A stretch of 64,000 nucleotides of DNA, taken from assembly GCA_964588535.1 (NCBI GenBank), contig CAZPQA010000006.1, positions 1 through 64,000 of the forward strand, read 5' to 3'. The notes below the pieces were generated by a model that did no database searches, was not told where the DNA came from, and saw only the letters and a program-made list of their open reading frames with translations. The position numbers and the translations under genes were made by a program. Shown piece after piece: positions 1 to 8,871 of the stretch (its first letter is position 1; the number at the start of each line of letters is the position of its first letter). This DNA comes from NaphS2 sp964588535 (GTDB lineage: Bacteria > Desulfobacterota > DSM-4660 > Desulfatiglandales > Desulfatiglandaceae).

Positions 1-75
1 AAATTTTGATCTTCCTTGATCTTGACAAAAAATCCTAGTTTTCGTTCAGACACTAGATAGATTGGAGGCTCCAAA

Positions 76-1173
76 ATGAATTCTTCATATGATCCTTTGA
101 GCGATAAACCGCTTATCGCCAAGACGCTGGAGATAACCGTCCATGTGGGCCTTGTTGTGCTGGTTCTGTTCTGGTGTTTCCGGATTGCCCAGCCGTTCAT
201 CCAGATTTTCGTCTGGGGCATCATCATTGCCATTGCCATTTTCCCAGGGTATCGTTGGCTGAATTCCCTCCTGGGCGGACGTAAGAAGTTTGCAGCAGTG
301 CTGGTTACGCTGCTTCTTCTGGTCATCATCATTGTTCCCTGCCTGCTGTTTGCCACTTCTCTTGTGGAAACCGCCCAGAAGTTATCCGCTGATTTCTCTG
401 AAGGGTCTCTTCGTATCCCCATACCACCGGAAAAGATCAAGAGCTGGCCGGTCATCGGCCAAACGCTCCATAGTTTCTGGCACCTTTCCTCAGAAAATCT
501 TACCGCTGCCGTGGGCCAGATCGCACCCCATCTCAAATCATTGGGTCTGTGGCTGCTGAACACGGCTGCCGGCGCGGGATTTGCAATCGTGAGTTTCGTG
601 ATTGCCATTCTCATTGCCGGTGTTCTCCTCGCAAATGAAGAGCGCGGCATTCAGGTAGCGCGGGCCATTGCGGTTCGCCTTGCCGGTGAACGGGGAACAG
701 ACCTTGTGAAACTCTCTGGGGCGACGGTGCGAAGTGTGGCCCGGGGCATTCTGGGGGTGGCGCTCATACAGGCCATACTAGCGGGACTGGGTTGTCTCGT
801 GGTTGGTGTTCCCGGGGCGGGTCTTTGGGCACTGCTTGTCCTGATTCTGGCGGTGATTCAGCTACCCACCTTTATTATTCTGGCCCCGATTGTTATCTAC
901 GTGTTTTATACGACCAGTATGGTTCCGGCCATATTGTTTGCGATCTGGAACTTGCTTGTGGGCGGATGCGACTCCTTTTTGAAACCCCTTTTAATGGGTC
1001 GCGGCGTTGATGTGCCCATGCTGGTGGTATTCATCGGGGCCATCGGCGGATTCATACTCAATGGCATTGTCGGTCTTTTTATCGGCGCCATTATTCTCTC
1101 TCTCGGCTTCAAACTCTTTGAGGTATGGCTCAATGAGGATACGAAGCAGGAAGAAGCGCCCGAGAAAGACTGA
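76..1173 (+). CDS. AI-2E family membrane transporter
   Basis: A 365-residue inner-membrane protein of the AI-2E/PerM family (PF01594), a group of exporters or permeases with varied and often unknown substrates. Two strongly hydrophobic hairpins lie at about residues 20-95, a soluble-looking segment at 96-150, and further membrane spans fill 155-350, ending in a charged tail, which is the family layout and length. The start is supported by GGAGG nine bases upstream of the ATG. The following HAD gene begins 31 bases downstream, so the two may be co-transcribed. The first 75 bases of the window show no gene. The family call is firm; the substrate is not predictable from sequence. Confidence 0.88.
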   Translation: MNSSYDPLSDKPLIAKTLEITVHVGLVVLVLFWCFRIAQPFIQIFVWGIIIAIAIFPGYRWLNSLLGGRKKFAAVLVTLLLLVIIIVPCLLFATSLVETAQKLSADFSEGSLRIPIPPEKIKSWPVIGQTLHSFWHLSSENLTAAVGQIAPHLKSLGLWLLNTAAGAGFAIVSFVIAILIAGVLLANEERGIQVARAIAVRLAGERGTDLVKLSGATVRSVARGILGVALIQAILAGLGCLVVGVPGAGLWALLVLILAVIQLPTFIILAPIVIYVFYTTSMVPAILFAIWNLLVGGCDSFLKPLLMGRGVDVPMLVVFIGAIGGFILNGIVGLFIGAIILSLGFKLFEVWLNEDTKQEEAPEKD

Positions 1174-1203
1174 TGGTCTCGTAAAAAGTTCAGAGGATTG
1201 TAT

Positions 1204-1815
1204 ATGAAAGGGGTTTTGTTCGATTTCGACGGCACGCTCACGCAACCCGGTACCATCGATTTTCTGGCGATTAAAGAGGAGATTGGATGTCCGCATGATT
1301 TGGCGATTCTGGAGTACATCAAATTGCAGACACCTAAAGACCGGGTTGTTCTCACAGGGATTCTTGAGGGGCATGAGGCGGAAGCCGCACGGTTATCCAT
1401 CCCCAATCAGGGTGCGGAGGCGTGCCTCTCCACATTAAAAATGCGGGGTGTCCCCATTGGCATCATTACCCGTAACAGTCTTAAATCAGTTGTTTCAGCC
1501 CTTCGACAATTTGACGGTATTGAATCCCGTGATTTTGATGCGGTGATTACCCGTGAAGCGGCTCTGCCGAAACCTTCGCCCGAAGGGGTCCTCAAAGCGG
1601 CAGAGCGTATGGGATGTTTTGCTGAGGAGTTGATGGTGGTGGGAGATTTCAGGTTTGATGTGATTGCGGGAAAAAGGGCCGGCGCCACGACAGTCCTGTT
1701 GACCAATGGGGGAAAATCATCAATGGTGCCGGGGGATCCGAAACCGGACTACGTATGCGGGGACCTTAACGAGGTGGTCGAAATCGTTTTGTATAAGGGC
1801 CTCGGCAAAAAATAA
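1204..1815 (+). CDS. HAD-superfamily phosphatase
   Basis: A 203-residue haloacid-dehalogenase-fold hydrolase, probably a small-molecule phosphatase of the phosphoglycolate phosphatase type. The N-terminal motif DFDGTLT supplies the nucleophile Asp7 and acid/base Asp9. Motif II is the Thr of IITRNS, the Lys lies in LPKPSPEG, and motif IV is GDFRFDV. A TTG two codons earlier is possible, but the ATG puts the DxD motif at the usual place. The last codons and the stop form the left arm of a long inverted repeat (see 1797-1954). Substrate unknown. Confidence 0.85.
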   Translation: MKGVLFDFDGTLTQPGTIDFLAIKEEIGCPHDLAILEYIKLQTPKDRVVLTGILEGHEAEAARLSIPNQGAEACLSTLKMRGVPIGIITRNSLKSVVSALRQFDGIESRDFDAVITREAALPKPSPEGVLKAAERMGCFAEELMVVGDFRFDVIAGKRAGATTVLLTNGGKSSMVPGDPKPDYVCGDLNEVVEIVLYKGLGKK

Positions 1816-1954
1816 TTACACAAGATTGCGCCGGATTTTGGTTCGTATACAAGGCACAACCACCGGTGCATATTATAGATATGTGCCGGTGGATGTAACG
1901 CAGTAGACGGACCAAAAGACAAGAAAGATGTTTAATTATTTTTTGCCGAGGCCC
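1797..1954. repeat. Long-hairpin repeat, copy 1
   Basis: The ends 1797-1818 and 1933-1954 are a perfect 22-base inverted repeat. Most of the interior also pairs, ending in an inner stem (CCACCGG and ATAT blocks) around a TATAG loop. A related 158-160 base element lies at 28266-28425 with different bases but the same fold, including the same TG/TG mismatch in the inner stem. The left arm contains the last six codons of the HAD gene, and the right arm ends five bases before the stop codon of the convergent mltD-like gene. It could act as a bidirectional terminator, but its length and recurrence suggest a mobile palindrome. Confidence 0.75.
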
Positions 1955-1959
1955 TAATG

Positions 1960-3876
1960 TTACTTCGCTTTGACCAGGAGAACCTGTCCTGGGAAAATGG
2001 TGCTCCGGGGTGTCAGCCGGTTCAACCGTAGCAGGGTAGAGAGATCCATCTGGTGTTTACGGGCAATGATATAGGGCGAATCTCCCTTGCGAACCCTGTA
2101 GGAGGCTGTTTCGACTTTGCCTCCGGTTGTGGGGGGGCTGGGAATTATAAGGACTTGGCCGATATTCAAGGCGGTGCCGGACATTCTGTTTGCAGTTTGT
2201 ATGGCCTTGGTGGTGGTGTGGAAGCGGTTGGCGATTTTCCAGAGGGAATCCCCCTTTCGAACCGCGTAACGTCGAGATGCGGGGAGGTACGCTTTCGGAT
2301 TGCCTTTTTTTGAAGAAATGGTGGATGGTGCGGTTTTCCGGGTGGAAGCATATCTTTTCTTGACGGGTACTTTGAGTTTCCATCCCGCTTTGATGTATCG
2401 GCTGCTTCTAAGACCGTTGGCACGCATGATCGATTTTACGCTGGTACCGTATCGGCGGGCAATGGTTGAAAGCGTCTCACCTTTTCTGACCCGGTGGGTA
2501 GCTGTACCGCGCTTGTATGTGGGTCGAACCGGCGGACGATAGTCGGGCATTTGACTCAGTTTGGCCAGTATGACCTCCCGTTTACCTTTGGGAACCCTGA
2601 CAGCGTAAGGCTGGGGCGGGGTTGTACGGTGTTTGAGCGAGGGGTTCAGTTGCCGCAAAAGGTTGGATGAAACACCGATGTGCGTCCCCATTGATTTCAG
2701 GGAGATTTGTCTGTCAATGGTAACGGTATCCGTCTTCAGGGGTTTGTCCACCGGTGGAAGTACAAAACCGTGTGCTTTCGGGTCATTAATGATGTGCAGC
2801 ACTGCGAGAAACTTGGGGACATAGAAAGCTGTTTCTGAGGGGAGCCGCGTATAGAGATCCCAGAAGTGGTCCAGGTAATTAATTTTTTGGGAATTGATGG
2901 TTCTCAGAACGCGGCCTTCACCACAATTATAGGCGGCAAGAGCCGTGTACCAGTCGCCGAAAATCTGGTGAAGTTCATTCAAATAAGCGATAGCGGCTTC
3001 CGTTGATTTTTCCGGGTCCATTCTTTCATCAACCCACCGATCCCGCTTCAGACCGTATTTGTAGCCGGTGGACGCAATAAATTGCCACATTCCCAACGCC
3101 CGTGCCCGTGAAAGCGCCCTTGTCGTAAAGCCGCTTTCGATCAGGGGTAACCAGGAGAGTTCTTCGGGCAGACCCGCTTCTTTAAGGTGTTTTACGATAA
3201 ACGGGCGGTATTTCCCTGATCGGCGGTAGGCTGCCAGAAAGGATTTCTTGTAACGTCCCTTATATAGGTTCAGGGCTTTTTTCACATGGGGATTCATATC
3301 CAGAGGAATGGCCTTGTGATTGCCGTTTAAAACGGTAAACCGGGATGAATAGACCTGCAGGATGCGTTGGGAAATGGTAAACCGCAAATCATCAATCTGC
3401 TGTTGGATTTCCGGTGATTTGTTAGGGTTAATTTTCAGTATAATGGAATAAGATTCGTCCAGGGCATCAATGGCGTTTTCCAGATCTCCCTGCTCCCAGA
3501 AATCACTGGACGCATTGCAGAATTCGAGGGCGGAGTCGAGCAGTTCCTGGTTGGATTTTTCCGTCTTGCTCGCCCGCGGAAATGATGTGAGATGTTCTCC
3601 ATTTTCATGCTGGAGAAAAGCGTTATCGCGGGTGTCCATTTCCGGAAAATGATGTGCTGTTTCTTCCGAATCGCCATAAACAGCGGACGGGTTCGAGGAT
3701 GGATGAGGTCTGGTCGATGGACTCGCAATGGATGTGCCTGCGGAATGCCCGGTTCCCGTAGATGGGCCGGATGCAGTGCTTTGTTGATGGGAGTCAGTGA
3801 CGCAACCGGCAAATGCCAGGGCCAGACAAAGGATCAACCATAACCAGAGGCCGGTCTTTCTTAAATGAAATAGCAT
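1960..3876 (-). CDS. mltD: MltD-like membrane-bound lytic transglycosylase with LysM repeats
   Basis: A 638-residue lipoprotein that cleaves peptidoglycan glycan strands, releasing anhydromuropeptides. A signal peptide ends in the lipobox LAFAGC (Cys25). A low-complexity Ser/Pro linker follows. The SLT domain spans about 215-370 with catalytic Glu247 in LIESGF and the GMWQF and AAYNCGEGR motifs. Three LysM peptidoglycan-binding repeats lie at about 461-504, 537-579 and 593-636, with a degenerate fourth near 385-430. It is longer than E. coli MltD because of the linker and extra LysM. The hairpin repeat lies directly downstream. Confidence 0.93.
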   Translation of the reverse strand: MLFHLRKTGLWLWLILCLALAFAGCVTDSHQQSTASGPSTGTGHSAGTSIASPSTRPHPSSNPSAVYGDSEETAHHFPEMDTRDNAFLQHENGEHLTSFPRASKTEKSNQELLDSALEFCNASSDFWEQGDLENAIDALDESYSIILKINPNKSPEIQQQIDDLRFTISQRILQVYSSRFTVLNGNHKAIPLDMNPHVKKALNLYKGRYKKSFLAAYRRSGKYRPFIVKHLKEAGLPEELSWLPLIESGFTTRALSRARALGMWQFIASTGYKYGLKRDRWVDERMDPEKSTEAAIAYLNELHQIFGDWYTALAAYNCGEGRVLRTINSQKINYLDHFWDLYTRLPSETAFYVPKFLAVLHIINDPKAHGFVLPPVDKPLKTDTVTIDRQISLKSMGTHIGVSSNLLRQLNPSLKHRTTPPQPYAVRVPKGKREVILAKLSQMPDYRPPVRPTYKRGTATHRVRKGETLSTIARRYGTSVKSIMRANGLRSSRYIKAGWKLKVPVKKRYASTRKTAPSTISSKKGNPKAYLPASRRYAVRKGDSLWKIANRFHTTTKAIQTANRMSGTALNIGQVLIIPSPPTTGGKVETASYRVRKGDSPYIIARKHQMDLSTLLRLNRLTPRSTIFPGQVLLVKAK

Positions 3877-3981
3877 TTTTTTCCGTTGGGTTGAGGATCA
3901 GAGCGTGTCGCTCAGCATATCAATTTGATGGCTTTGGAGTATAAAGAATCCTCAGACAATGTCAAGGGGATAAATATGTTT

Positions 3982-5295
3982 TCAGAGTAGCTCATTTTTC
4001 ATTTCTTTAAGTATGATCTCTAGGCTTTCCTGCCGGTTCAACCGGGGGTCTTCTATTATTTTTTCAGCCAGTTCAGCCAGTATTTTCCCCACGGCCGGAC
4101 CGGGGGAAAGCCCTGTCAACATCATGACCGCATTGCCGTCCATGGCCAGATCCGAAACATGGATCGGGGGGGAAGATGCCAGTTGGTCCTGAATCCGACC
4201 GTCCAGTTGAAGAAGGAGTTCCTGGTTACTCTTCTTTTTTCCATGGGCAAGAATATCGGCCTTTCGAAAGGTTACAAGATCTTCGATAAAATCGGGCCCC
4301 ACCCGTTTAATCAGCCGCCGAACCGCCGCGTCGCTCCACCCGGAATTGTAGCCGATCAGATGGTTTTTGATCAGATGGGTTGCCTCCCGAATTATCCTGT
4401 TGCTGAATTTGAGCCGTTTCATGATTTCTTCGGCAAGCAGGGCGCTCGCTTTTTCGTGGCCGTGAAATCGCCATGTGCCCTCTATTTTTTTTCGGATACG
4501 GGGTTTTGCGATGTCGTGCAGAAGGGCCGTAACCCGCAGCAATGGGTCTGGCTTTACATGGTCCACGGTCTTCAAAATGTGTTTTAAGATCGTGTAGCGA
4601 TGATACCGGTTTTGCCGTTTGAGACGTCCTTCTAGAAGCTCCGGCATGAACGTCTTTAAAAGCCCGGTTCTTGACAGGGTGTTGAAGGCGCCGGAGGGTT
4701 TTTGGACCATGAGAATTTTCAGCAGTTCGTCCCGAATCCGTTCCGGCGCGATGGTGGAAAGCAGTGGGGCTGAGATTGAGATCGCCGACAAGGTGTCGGT
4801 ATGGATTTTATAATTCAGTTGTGCACCAAACCGTATGGCCCTCATAAGTCTTAAAGGGTCCTCCTGAAAGCGATCGCCCGGGTTGTTTACCGCACGAATG
4901 ACTTTATTCCGAAGGTCTCCGCAGCCATTGTGAGGATCAAAAAGTGTCCCGGTTTCCGAATCCAGAGCCATGGCATTGATGGTCAGGTCTCTTTTTGAAA
5001 GATCTTCTTCCAAAGTGTTTGTTTGCCCTCTGAACGGGGTAATTTCATAAGGCCTGCCCTTAACCATTACAGCCACCGTGGCATGCTGCAGGGTATACTG
5101 AGATGAGTCCCCGAAAATATTTTGAATGGTCTCAACCGACGCCGAGGTGGCCAGGTCCCAATCCATCACCGGCCTGCCCAGATGGATGTCCCTCACGGCG
5201 CCACCCACTACAAAAACCTGATGCCCGGCACGTTTAATCTTTTTGGTTAAGAACAATACGGGTTCCGGAATTAAATCCGCAGGAAAGGTATCCAT
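3982..5295 (-). CDS. cca: tRNA nucleotidyltransferase / poly(A) polymerase family protein
   Basis: A 437-residue class II nucleotidyltransferase that adds CCA, or part of it, to tRNA 3' ends. The N-terminal head has the flexible loop VVGGAVRD and the metal-binding DWDLA (normally DxD), followed by the RRDLT-like block as KRDLTINAMA. An RNA-binding domain comes next, then an HD phosphohydrolase domain with LLHDIAKP near residue 260. Sequence alone cannot separate a full CCA enzyme from CC-adding, A-adding or poly(A) polymerase forms. It lies 25 bases upstream of plsB on the same strand, in the opposite order of transcription. Confidence 0.85.
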   Translation of the reverse strand: MDTFPADLIPEPVLFLTKKIKRAGHQVFVVGGAVRDIHLGRPVMDWDLATSASVETIQNIFGDSSQYTLQHATVAVMVKGRPYEITPFRGQTNTLEEDLSKRDLTINAMALDSETGTLFDPHNGCGDLRNKVIRAVNNPGDRFQEDPLRLMRAIRFGAQLNYKIHTDTLSAISISAPLLSTIAPERIRDELLKILMVQKPSGAFNTLSRTGLLKTFMPELLEGRLKRQNRYHRYTILKHILKTVDHVKPDPLLRVTALLHDIAKPRIRKKIEGTWRFHGHEKASALLAEEIMKRLKFSNRIIREATHLIKNHLIGYNSGWSDAAVRRLIKRVGPDFIEDLVTFRKADILAHGKKKSNQELLLQLDGRIQDQLASSPPIHVSDLAMDGNAVMMLTGLSPGPAVGKILAELAEKIIEDPRLNRQESLEIILKEMKNELL

Positions 5296-5319
5296 GGTCT
5301 CTGACGGAAAAAGTGGAAT

Positions 5320-7872
5320 TTATTTATTGTATTGGGAAAATTGATGCAACCGTTTGCTGAATAGGCCCAGGTCTTCGCAGGTTTTTTGCCGGGCTTCTTC
5401 AGTTGTAGCCGCGGACAGAGGGAAGTCATTCTCGATCATGCGGATTGCGTTCTTAAAGTTTACCTGTGAAACCGCTTCGAGGTGGTCTATGAGCCCCAGC
5501 CTGTGATAACGCTGTCCCAGATAGGTCATGCTTTTCAGCATGTCCGATCGCTTTTTACCGTCTTTCTGGCGTTTAATAATGCCTCGCGTTGCGATCCAGT
5601 AAGACTCAAGAAACGTTTTCGCCAGATTGGCCCAGACCGTCACTTGGTCAAAACCGGGCCGGGTGAGGCTGTAGCCGGCCCTGACGTCGCTCTTGACCAG
5701 CAGTGAGGTCTGGAAAAAATAATCCAGGATGCTGTTCACTTCCTTTTCAGGGGTTTGTGTTTCTTTCTCAAAAATAAATTCATGTCTGAAAACTCTTTTA
5801 AGAAACACATAGTCCATGACCACTTTTTCACGGGGCGTGATTTCCTCGTTTCCGGTCAGCAGGGAAAGGGCAACAAAGGCCTGGGGAATAAAACAGTGTA
5901 TCATGCTGTTTTTATAGAATTCCAATTCCGGCTTTTTCTCTTCCTTTGCATAATAAAACATCTCGGATTCATCTATATCCTTGATGGCTTCCAGAACATT
6001 GCTTCTCAACAGGACGACAAGGGTCTCGGCAATGGCTTTTTCACATTGTTGAAGGGAGTCGGCAACAGGCACACCGCGTGTTTTCAAAAATTCCAGAAAT
6101 GCCTCGGCGGTTTCCGTTATTTCTTGCATTTGAAAACCCTTGCGGTGTTTGGCGAGAATGGCGGATGCCATGATGGCCATCGGCGTTACCAGGGTGGCCT
6201 TGTTAATGGACCTGATGATGTGAAATGCCAGTTGTTTATGCTTTTTGTCTTCCAGATATGGGTTTTCGGTCAGGTATTGCTTGAGGGAAATAGGTTGACC
6301 AAAGCGAATGTAGATTTTCCCATATTTTTTTTTCAGGAACCGTCTGATACCCACAAACTGTTGCAGGTTTTCTGCTTTCTTTTTACCCCCGCCCAGTTCT
6401 TTCAGGTATGCCTGTCCTTCCAGAATGCGATCATAAACGATGGATGTCGGAACAAAGATGAGATCCTCGCAATAGTGCTCCCGGTAGGCATCGACCAGGG
6501 TGGAGAGGAACCCGATTTTCGGAAGGATCAGTTTCCCGCTTCGGCTTCTGCCGCCCTCAATAAAGAACTCCAGAGGGGTGCCCTCGTGAAGGAGTGCCTT
6601 AATATAACGTGAAAAAACCGTTGAATAGAGTCGGGCGCCCTTGAAAGTCCTTCGAATGAAGAACGCACCCGTTTTTCTGAAGTAATTTCCCAGGGGCCAG
6701 AAGCCAAGGTTTTTACCTGCGGCAGTTCTGGGAATGTGCAGATGGTTTACGTAGAGGACAAAATTGAGAACCAGATAGTCCACATGACTCTTGTGCGAAG
6801 GCACATAGATCACCGGCCCTTTTCGGCTCCATTCCCTGAGATTAGCCAGCTCTTCCGGGTCTAAATCGATGCCCTGGAACATCTTTTTCCAAACCCAGCT
6901 CAATACGATAAATGAGAATTGTATAAAAGCAATGTTGAAATCCGCGGCGATTTCATCGAAATAGGCTACCGCCTTTTTCTTGCTCTGTCTCAGGCCGGTC
7001 TTCTTTTCGGAAGCGTTTTTCTCGATGGCCTCGATCACTTTCGGGTCACTTAGAACGGTTTCTCTAAATTGCTGTCTGGATTTCAAGACCGGTCCCAGAA
7101 TGACCCGTTTTTGCTGATCAATGCTTTCAAGAAGCGTTTTTCTGACTTCCGCTGTCAAATTTTCCAGTGAGAGGTCCGAGGGTTTGCTTGCCAGGACCTG
7201 TTGCAGGTTGAGGGGTTCCCCAAAATCGATAAATGCGCGACGGTTGTGTCTGAAAAAGAGGACGATTTTTCTGGGAAAACCGATCCTGTCCTTAAATCCG
7301 AAGAAAATGTCAAGGAGGTTGTGACGGCTTTTTTCAGGGGTCATTTTGTAAAGAATCAACTGGGGAACCACGAAGATGGGACGGGTCATTTTTTTCTGGG
7401 TTTCCAGCAAAAAAGCCAAGGGGTCCTTTTCTGCATAGATGAAATGCCTGGTGAATCCCACAGGATCCACCAGGAATACCAGTGCGGACGTACCTTTTTG
7501 AATGGCTTTTTCATAAAAGCCTGTTTTGAAGGGACTTGGGAAACGGCCTTCCCTGAGAACGCCGGACAGGTAGAACTTGAAGACCTTGAAGAGCTGGCCC
7601 AGAGGAAGGACAAGGGCCATGTTAAGGTTGAAGGCGATTTTAGGGTAGGGCAGGCGGCTGGTTAAATAACGATAGTGGTAAAGCAGATAGTCCAGGCGCC
7701 CCCGGTATTTCACGGCGTAGACCACCGTCCCTTCCCGGTGCATCGCTTTTAATTTCAAGGCCATGCTCTCGTTGTAGCGGACCCGTTTGAACAGTTTATA
7801 AAGAATCCAGTTCAGGAAAAATCGCGGTTTGTAATCGACCACAAAGGGAAAATATGGTTTTTTGTTCTTCAT
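5320..7872 (-). CDS. plsB: Glycerol-3-phosphate acyltransferase (PlsB type)
   Basis: An 850-residue inner-membrane-associated enzyme that acylates sn-glycerol 3-phosphate at position 1, the first step of phospholipid synthesis. The acyltransferase domain carries the catalytic HKSHVD box (His360, Asp365), the block containing FFIRRTF, FIEGGRSRSGK at about 437-447 and the VPTSIVYD block. The N-terminal 250 residues resemble a second, degenerate acyltransferase module (YRGRLDYLLYHY in place of the HX4D box). The C-terminal third is helical, as in E. coli PlsB (807 residues). The following gene on this strand is the tRNA nucleotidyltransferase. Confidence 0.92.
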   Translation of the reverse strand: MKNKKPYFPFVVDYKPRFFLNWILYKLFKRVRYNESMALKLKAMHREGTVVYAVKYRGRLDYLLYHYRYLTSRLPYPKIAFNLNMALVLPLGQLFKVFKFYLSGVLREGRFPSPFKTGFYEKAIQKGTSALVFLVDPVGFTRHFIYAEKDPLAFLLETQKKMTRPIFVVPQLILYKMTPEKSRHNLLDIFFGFKDRIGFPRKIVLFFRHNRRAFIDFGEPLNLQQVLASKPSDLSLENLTAEVRKTLLESIDQQKRVILGPVLKSRQQFRETVLSDPKVIEAIEKNASEKKTGLRQSKKKAVAYFDEIAADFNIAFIQFSFIVLSWVWKKMFQGIDLDPEELANLREWSRKGPVIYVPSHKSHVDYLVLNFVLYVNHLHIPRTAAGKNLGFWPLGNYFRKTGAFFIRRTFKGARLYSTVFSRYIKALLHEGTPLEFFIEGGRSRSGKLILPKIGFLSTLVDAYREHYCEDLIFVPTSIVYDRILEGQAYLKELGGGKKKAENLQQFVGIRRFLKKKYGKIYIRFGQPISLKQYLTENPYLEDKKHKQLAFHIIRSINKATLVTPMAIMASAILAKHRKGFQMQEITETAEAFLEFLKTRGVPVADSLQQCEKAIAETLVVLLRSNVLEAIKDIDESEMFYYAKEEKKPELEFYKNSMIHCFIPQAFVALSLLTGNEEITPREKVVMDYVFLKRVFRHEFIFEKETQTPEKEVNSILDYFFQTSLLVKSDVRAGYSLTRPGFDQVTVWANLAKTFLESYWIATRGIIKRQKDGKKRSDMLKSMTYLGQRYHRLGLIDHLEAVSQVNFKNAIRMIENDFPLSAATTEEARQKTCEDLGLFSKRLHQFSQYNK

Positions 7873-8053
7873 TAGACTCCTTAAAAACAGTTGTGTGCGG
7901 TTTCAATGTTCCTCAGGCAGATGCTCTGGGAAAAAGATTCAGGGTGAATTCTACAATCCATGAAAGGTTCTGGCAAGGAACAAATGGTTCGCGTGAGATT
8001 CATATGCTTTCTCAGATGTGTATAAATCGTTTACCGGGTTGTCCATACGGTTG

Positions 8054-8082
8054 TTGACAAAAACAATTGCATGGTTAAAAAT
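8054..8082 (+). promoter_or_regulatory. Candidate sigma-70 type promoter for the DUF151 gene
   Basis: A perfect -35 hexamer TTGACA at 8054-8059 is followed after 16-17 bases by an AT-rich, weak -10 (TAAAAA or AAAAAT). It lies about 50 bases upstream of the DUF151 start, in the 259-base gap between the divergent plsB and DUF151 genes. The -10 match is poor, so confidence is limited. Nothing else was recognised in this gap. Confidence 0.4.
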
Positions 8083-8131
8083 AACAGTCGATGATGCAGT
8101 TCAGTCAAGCTGAAAATTCCCGGGGGAAATT

Positions 8132-8629
8132 ATGTATACGCCTATGTCCATATCCGGTTTAACCGTTGATCCTATCACCAACAGCCCGATTGTCATTCTC
8201 AAGGAGATTGATGGGGATGGTACACTTCCCATATGGATCGGTTTGCTGGAGGCTACTGCCATTGCCAGCGAGCTGGAAGGTATTAAGTTTTCCAGGCCCA
8301 TGACCCATGATCTCTTGAAAAACATGATGGACATGGTTCATATCGGGGTCAGCAAAATTGAGATCTGTGATCTCAAGGACAATACGTACTACGCGCGCAT
8401 AAATATTGAATTCAACGATAAGAAAATGTCCATTGATGCCAGACCCAGTGATGCCATCGCCCTTTCACTCAGGTTGGACGCGCCTATTTTTGTTTCTGAA
8501 GATGTCATCAGCCGGTCAACCCAGATCGATTTGAAAGCCGTTGCCCAGGATAAGACTGAGAAAGGAAAAAAGTGGCAGGAAATACTGGAAAATCTGGATC
8601 CTGACGACTTTGGAAAATATAAGATGTAA
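8132..8629 (+). CDS. Bifunctional nuclease family (DUF151) protein
   Basis: A 165-residue DUF151 (PF02577) protein. Plant and some bacterial members have DNase/RNase activity, while others are described as regulators. Family blocks are visible: the PIWIGLLEA segment, the TRPMTHDLL-like segment (here SRPMTHDLLKNMM), and DARPSDAIALSLRLDAPIFV near residues 108-127. GGGGGAAAT precedes the ATG, supporting the start. The length is normal for the family. It is followed by an imperfect palindromic repeat and no co-directional partner within 240 bases. Confidence 0.85.
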   Translation: MYTPMSISGLTVDPITNSPIVILKEIDGDGTLPIWIGLLEATAIASELEGIKFSRPMTHDLLKNMMDMVHIGVSKIEICDLKDNTYYARINIEFNDKKMSIDARPSDAIALSLRLDAPIFVSEDVISRSTQIDLKAVAQDKTEKGKKWQEILENLDPDDFGKYKM

Positions 8630-8638
8630 GGGAAAGAT

Positions 8639-8775
8639 GAACGTTGAACATCCAACGTCCAACATCGAACGTTGAATGAGAAAAAAGAAGGATCAGAAAT
8701 GGCTGTTGAAGGTTCGCCATTGGGCGTTTGCTTTTCATTCGATGTTGGACGTTCGATGTTCGATGTTCGATGTTC
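8639..8775. repeat. Palindromic heptad-repeat element (GTTCGAT/GTTGAAC type)
   Basis: Forty-base arms at 8639-8678 and 8736-8775 are imperfect inverted repeats built from heptads such as GTTGGAC, GTTCGAT and GTTCGAT. About 57 bases separate them. The heptads run in phase for four to five units on the right arm. There is no coding potential. It fits a non-autonomous palindromic repeat between genes. A short related piece, GAACGTTGAACA, recurs near 28452. Confidence 0.7.
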
Positions 8776-8871
8776 ATCTTTCAAAACAAATCCTCGGGTC
8801 ACCCCGTCGCTTAACACGGTTTCGTTTTCCCTGTCTTACGTAGCGCCATATACCCCCTCATACCTCGATCC

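Noticed and set aside
5755..6612. A 285-codon frame opposite plsB.
   Set aside because: Antisense shadow; plsB is complete with catalytic motifs.
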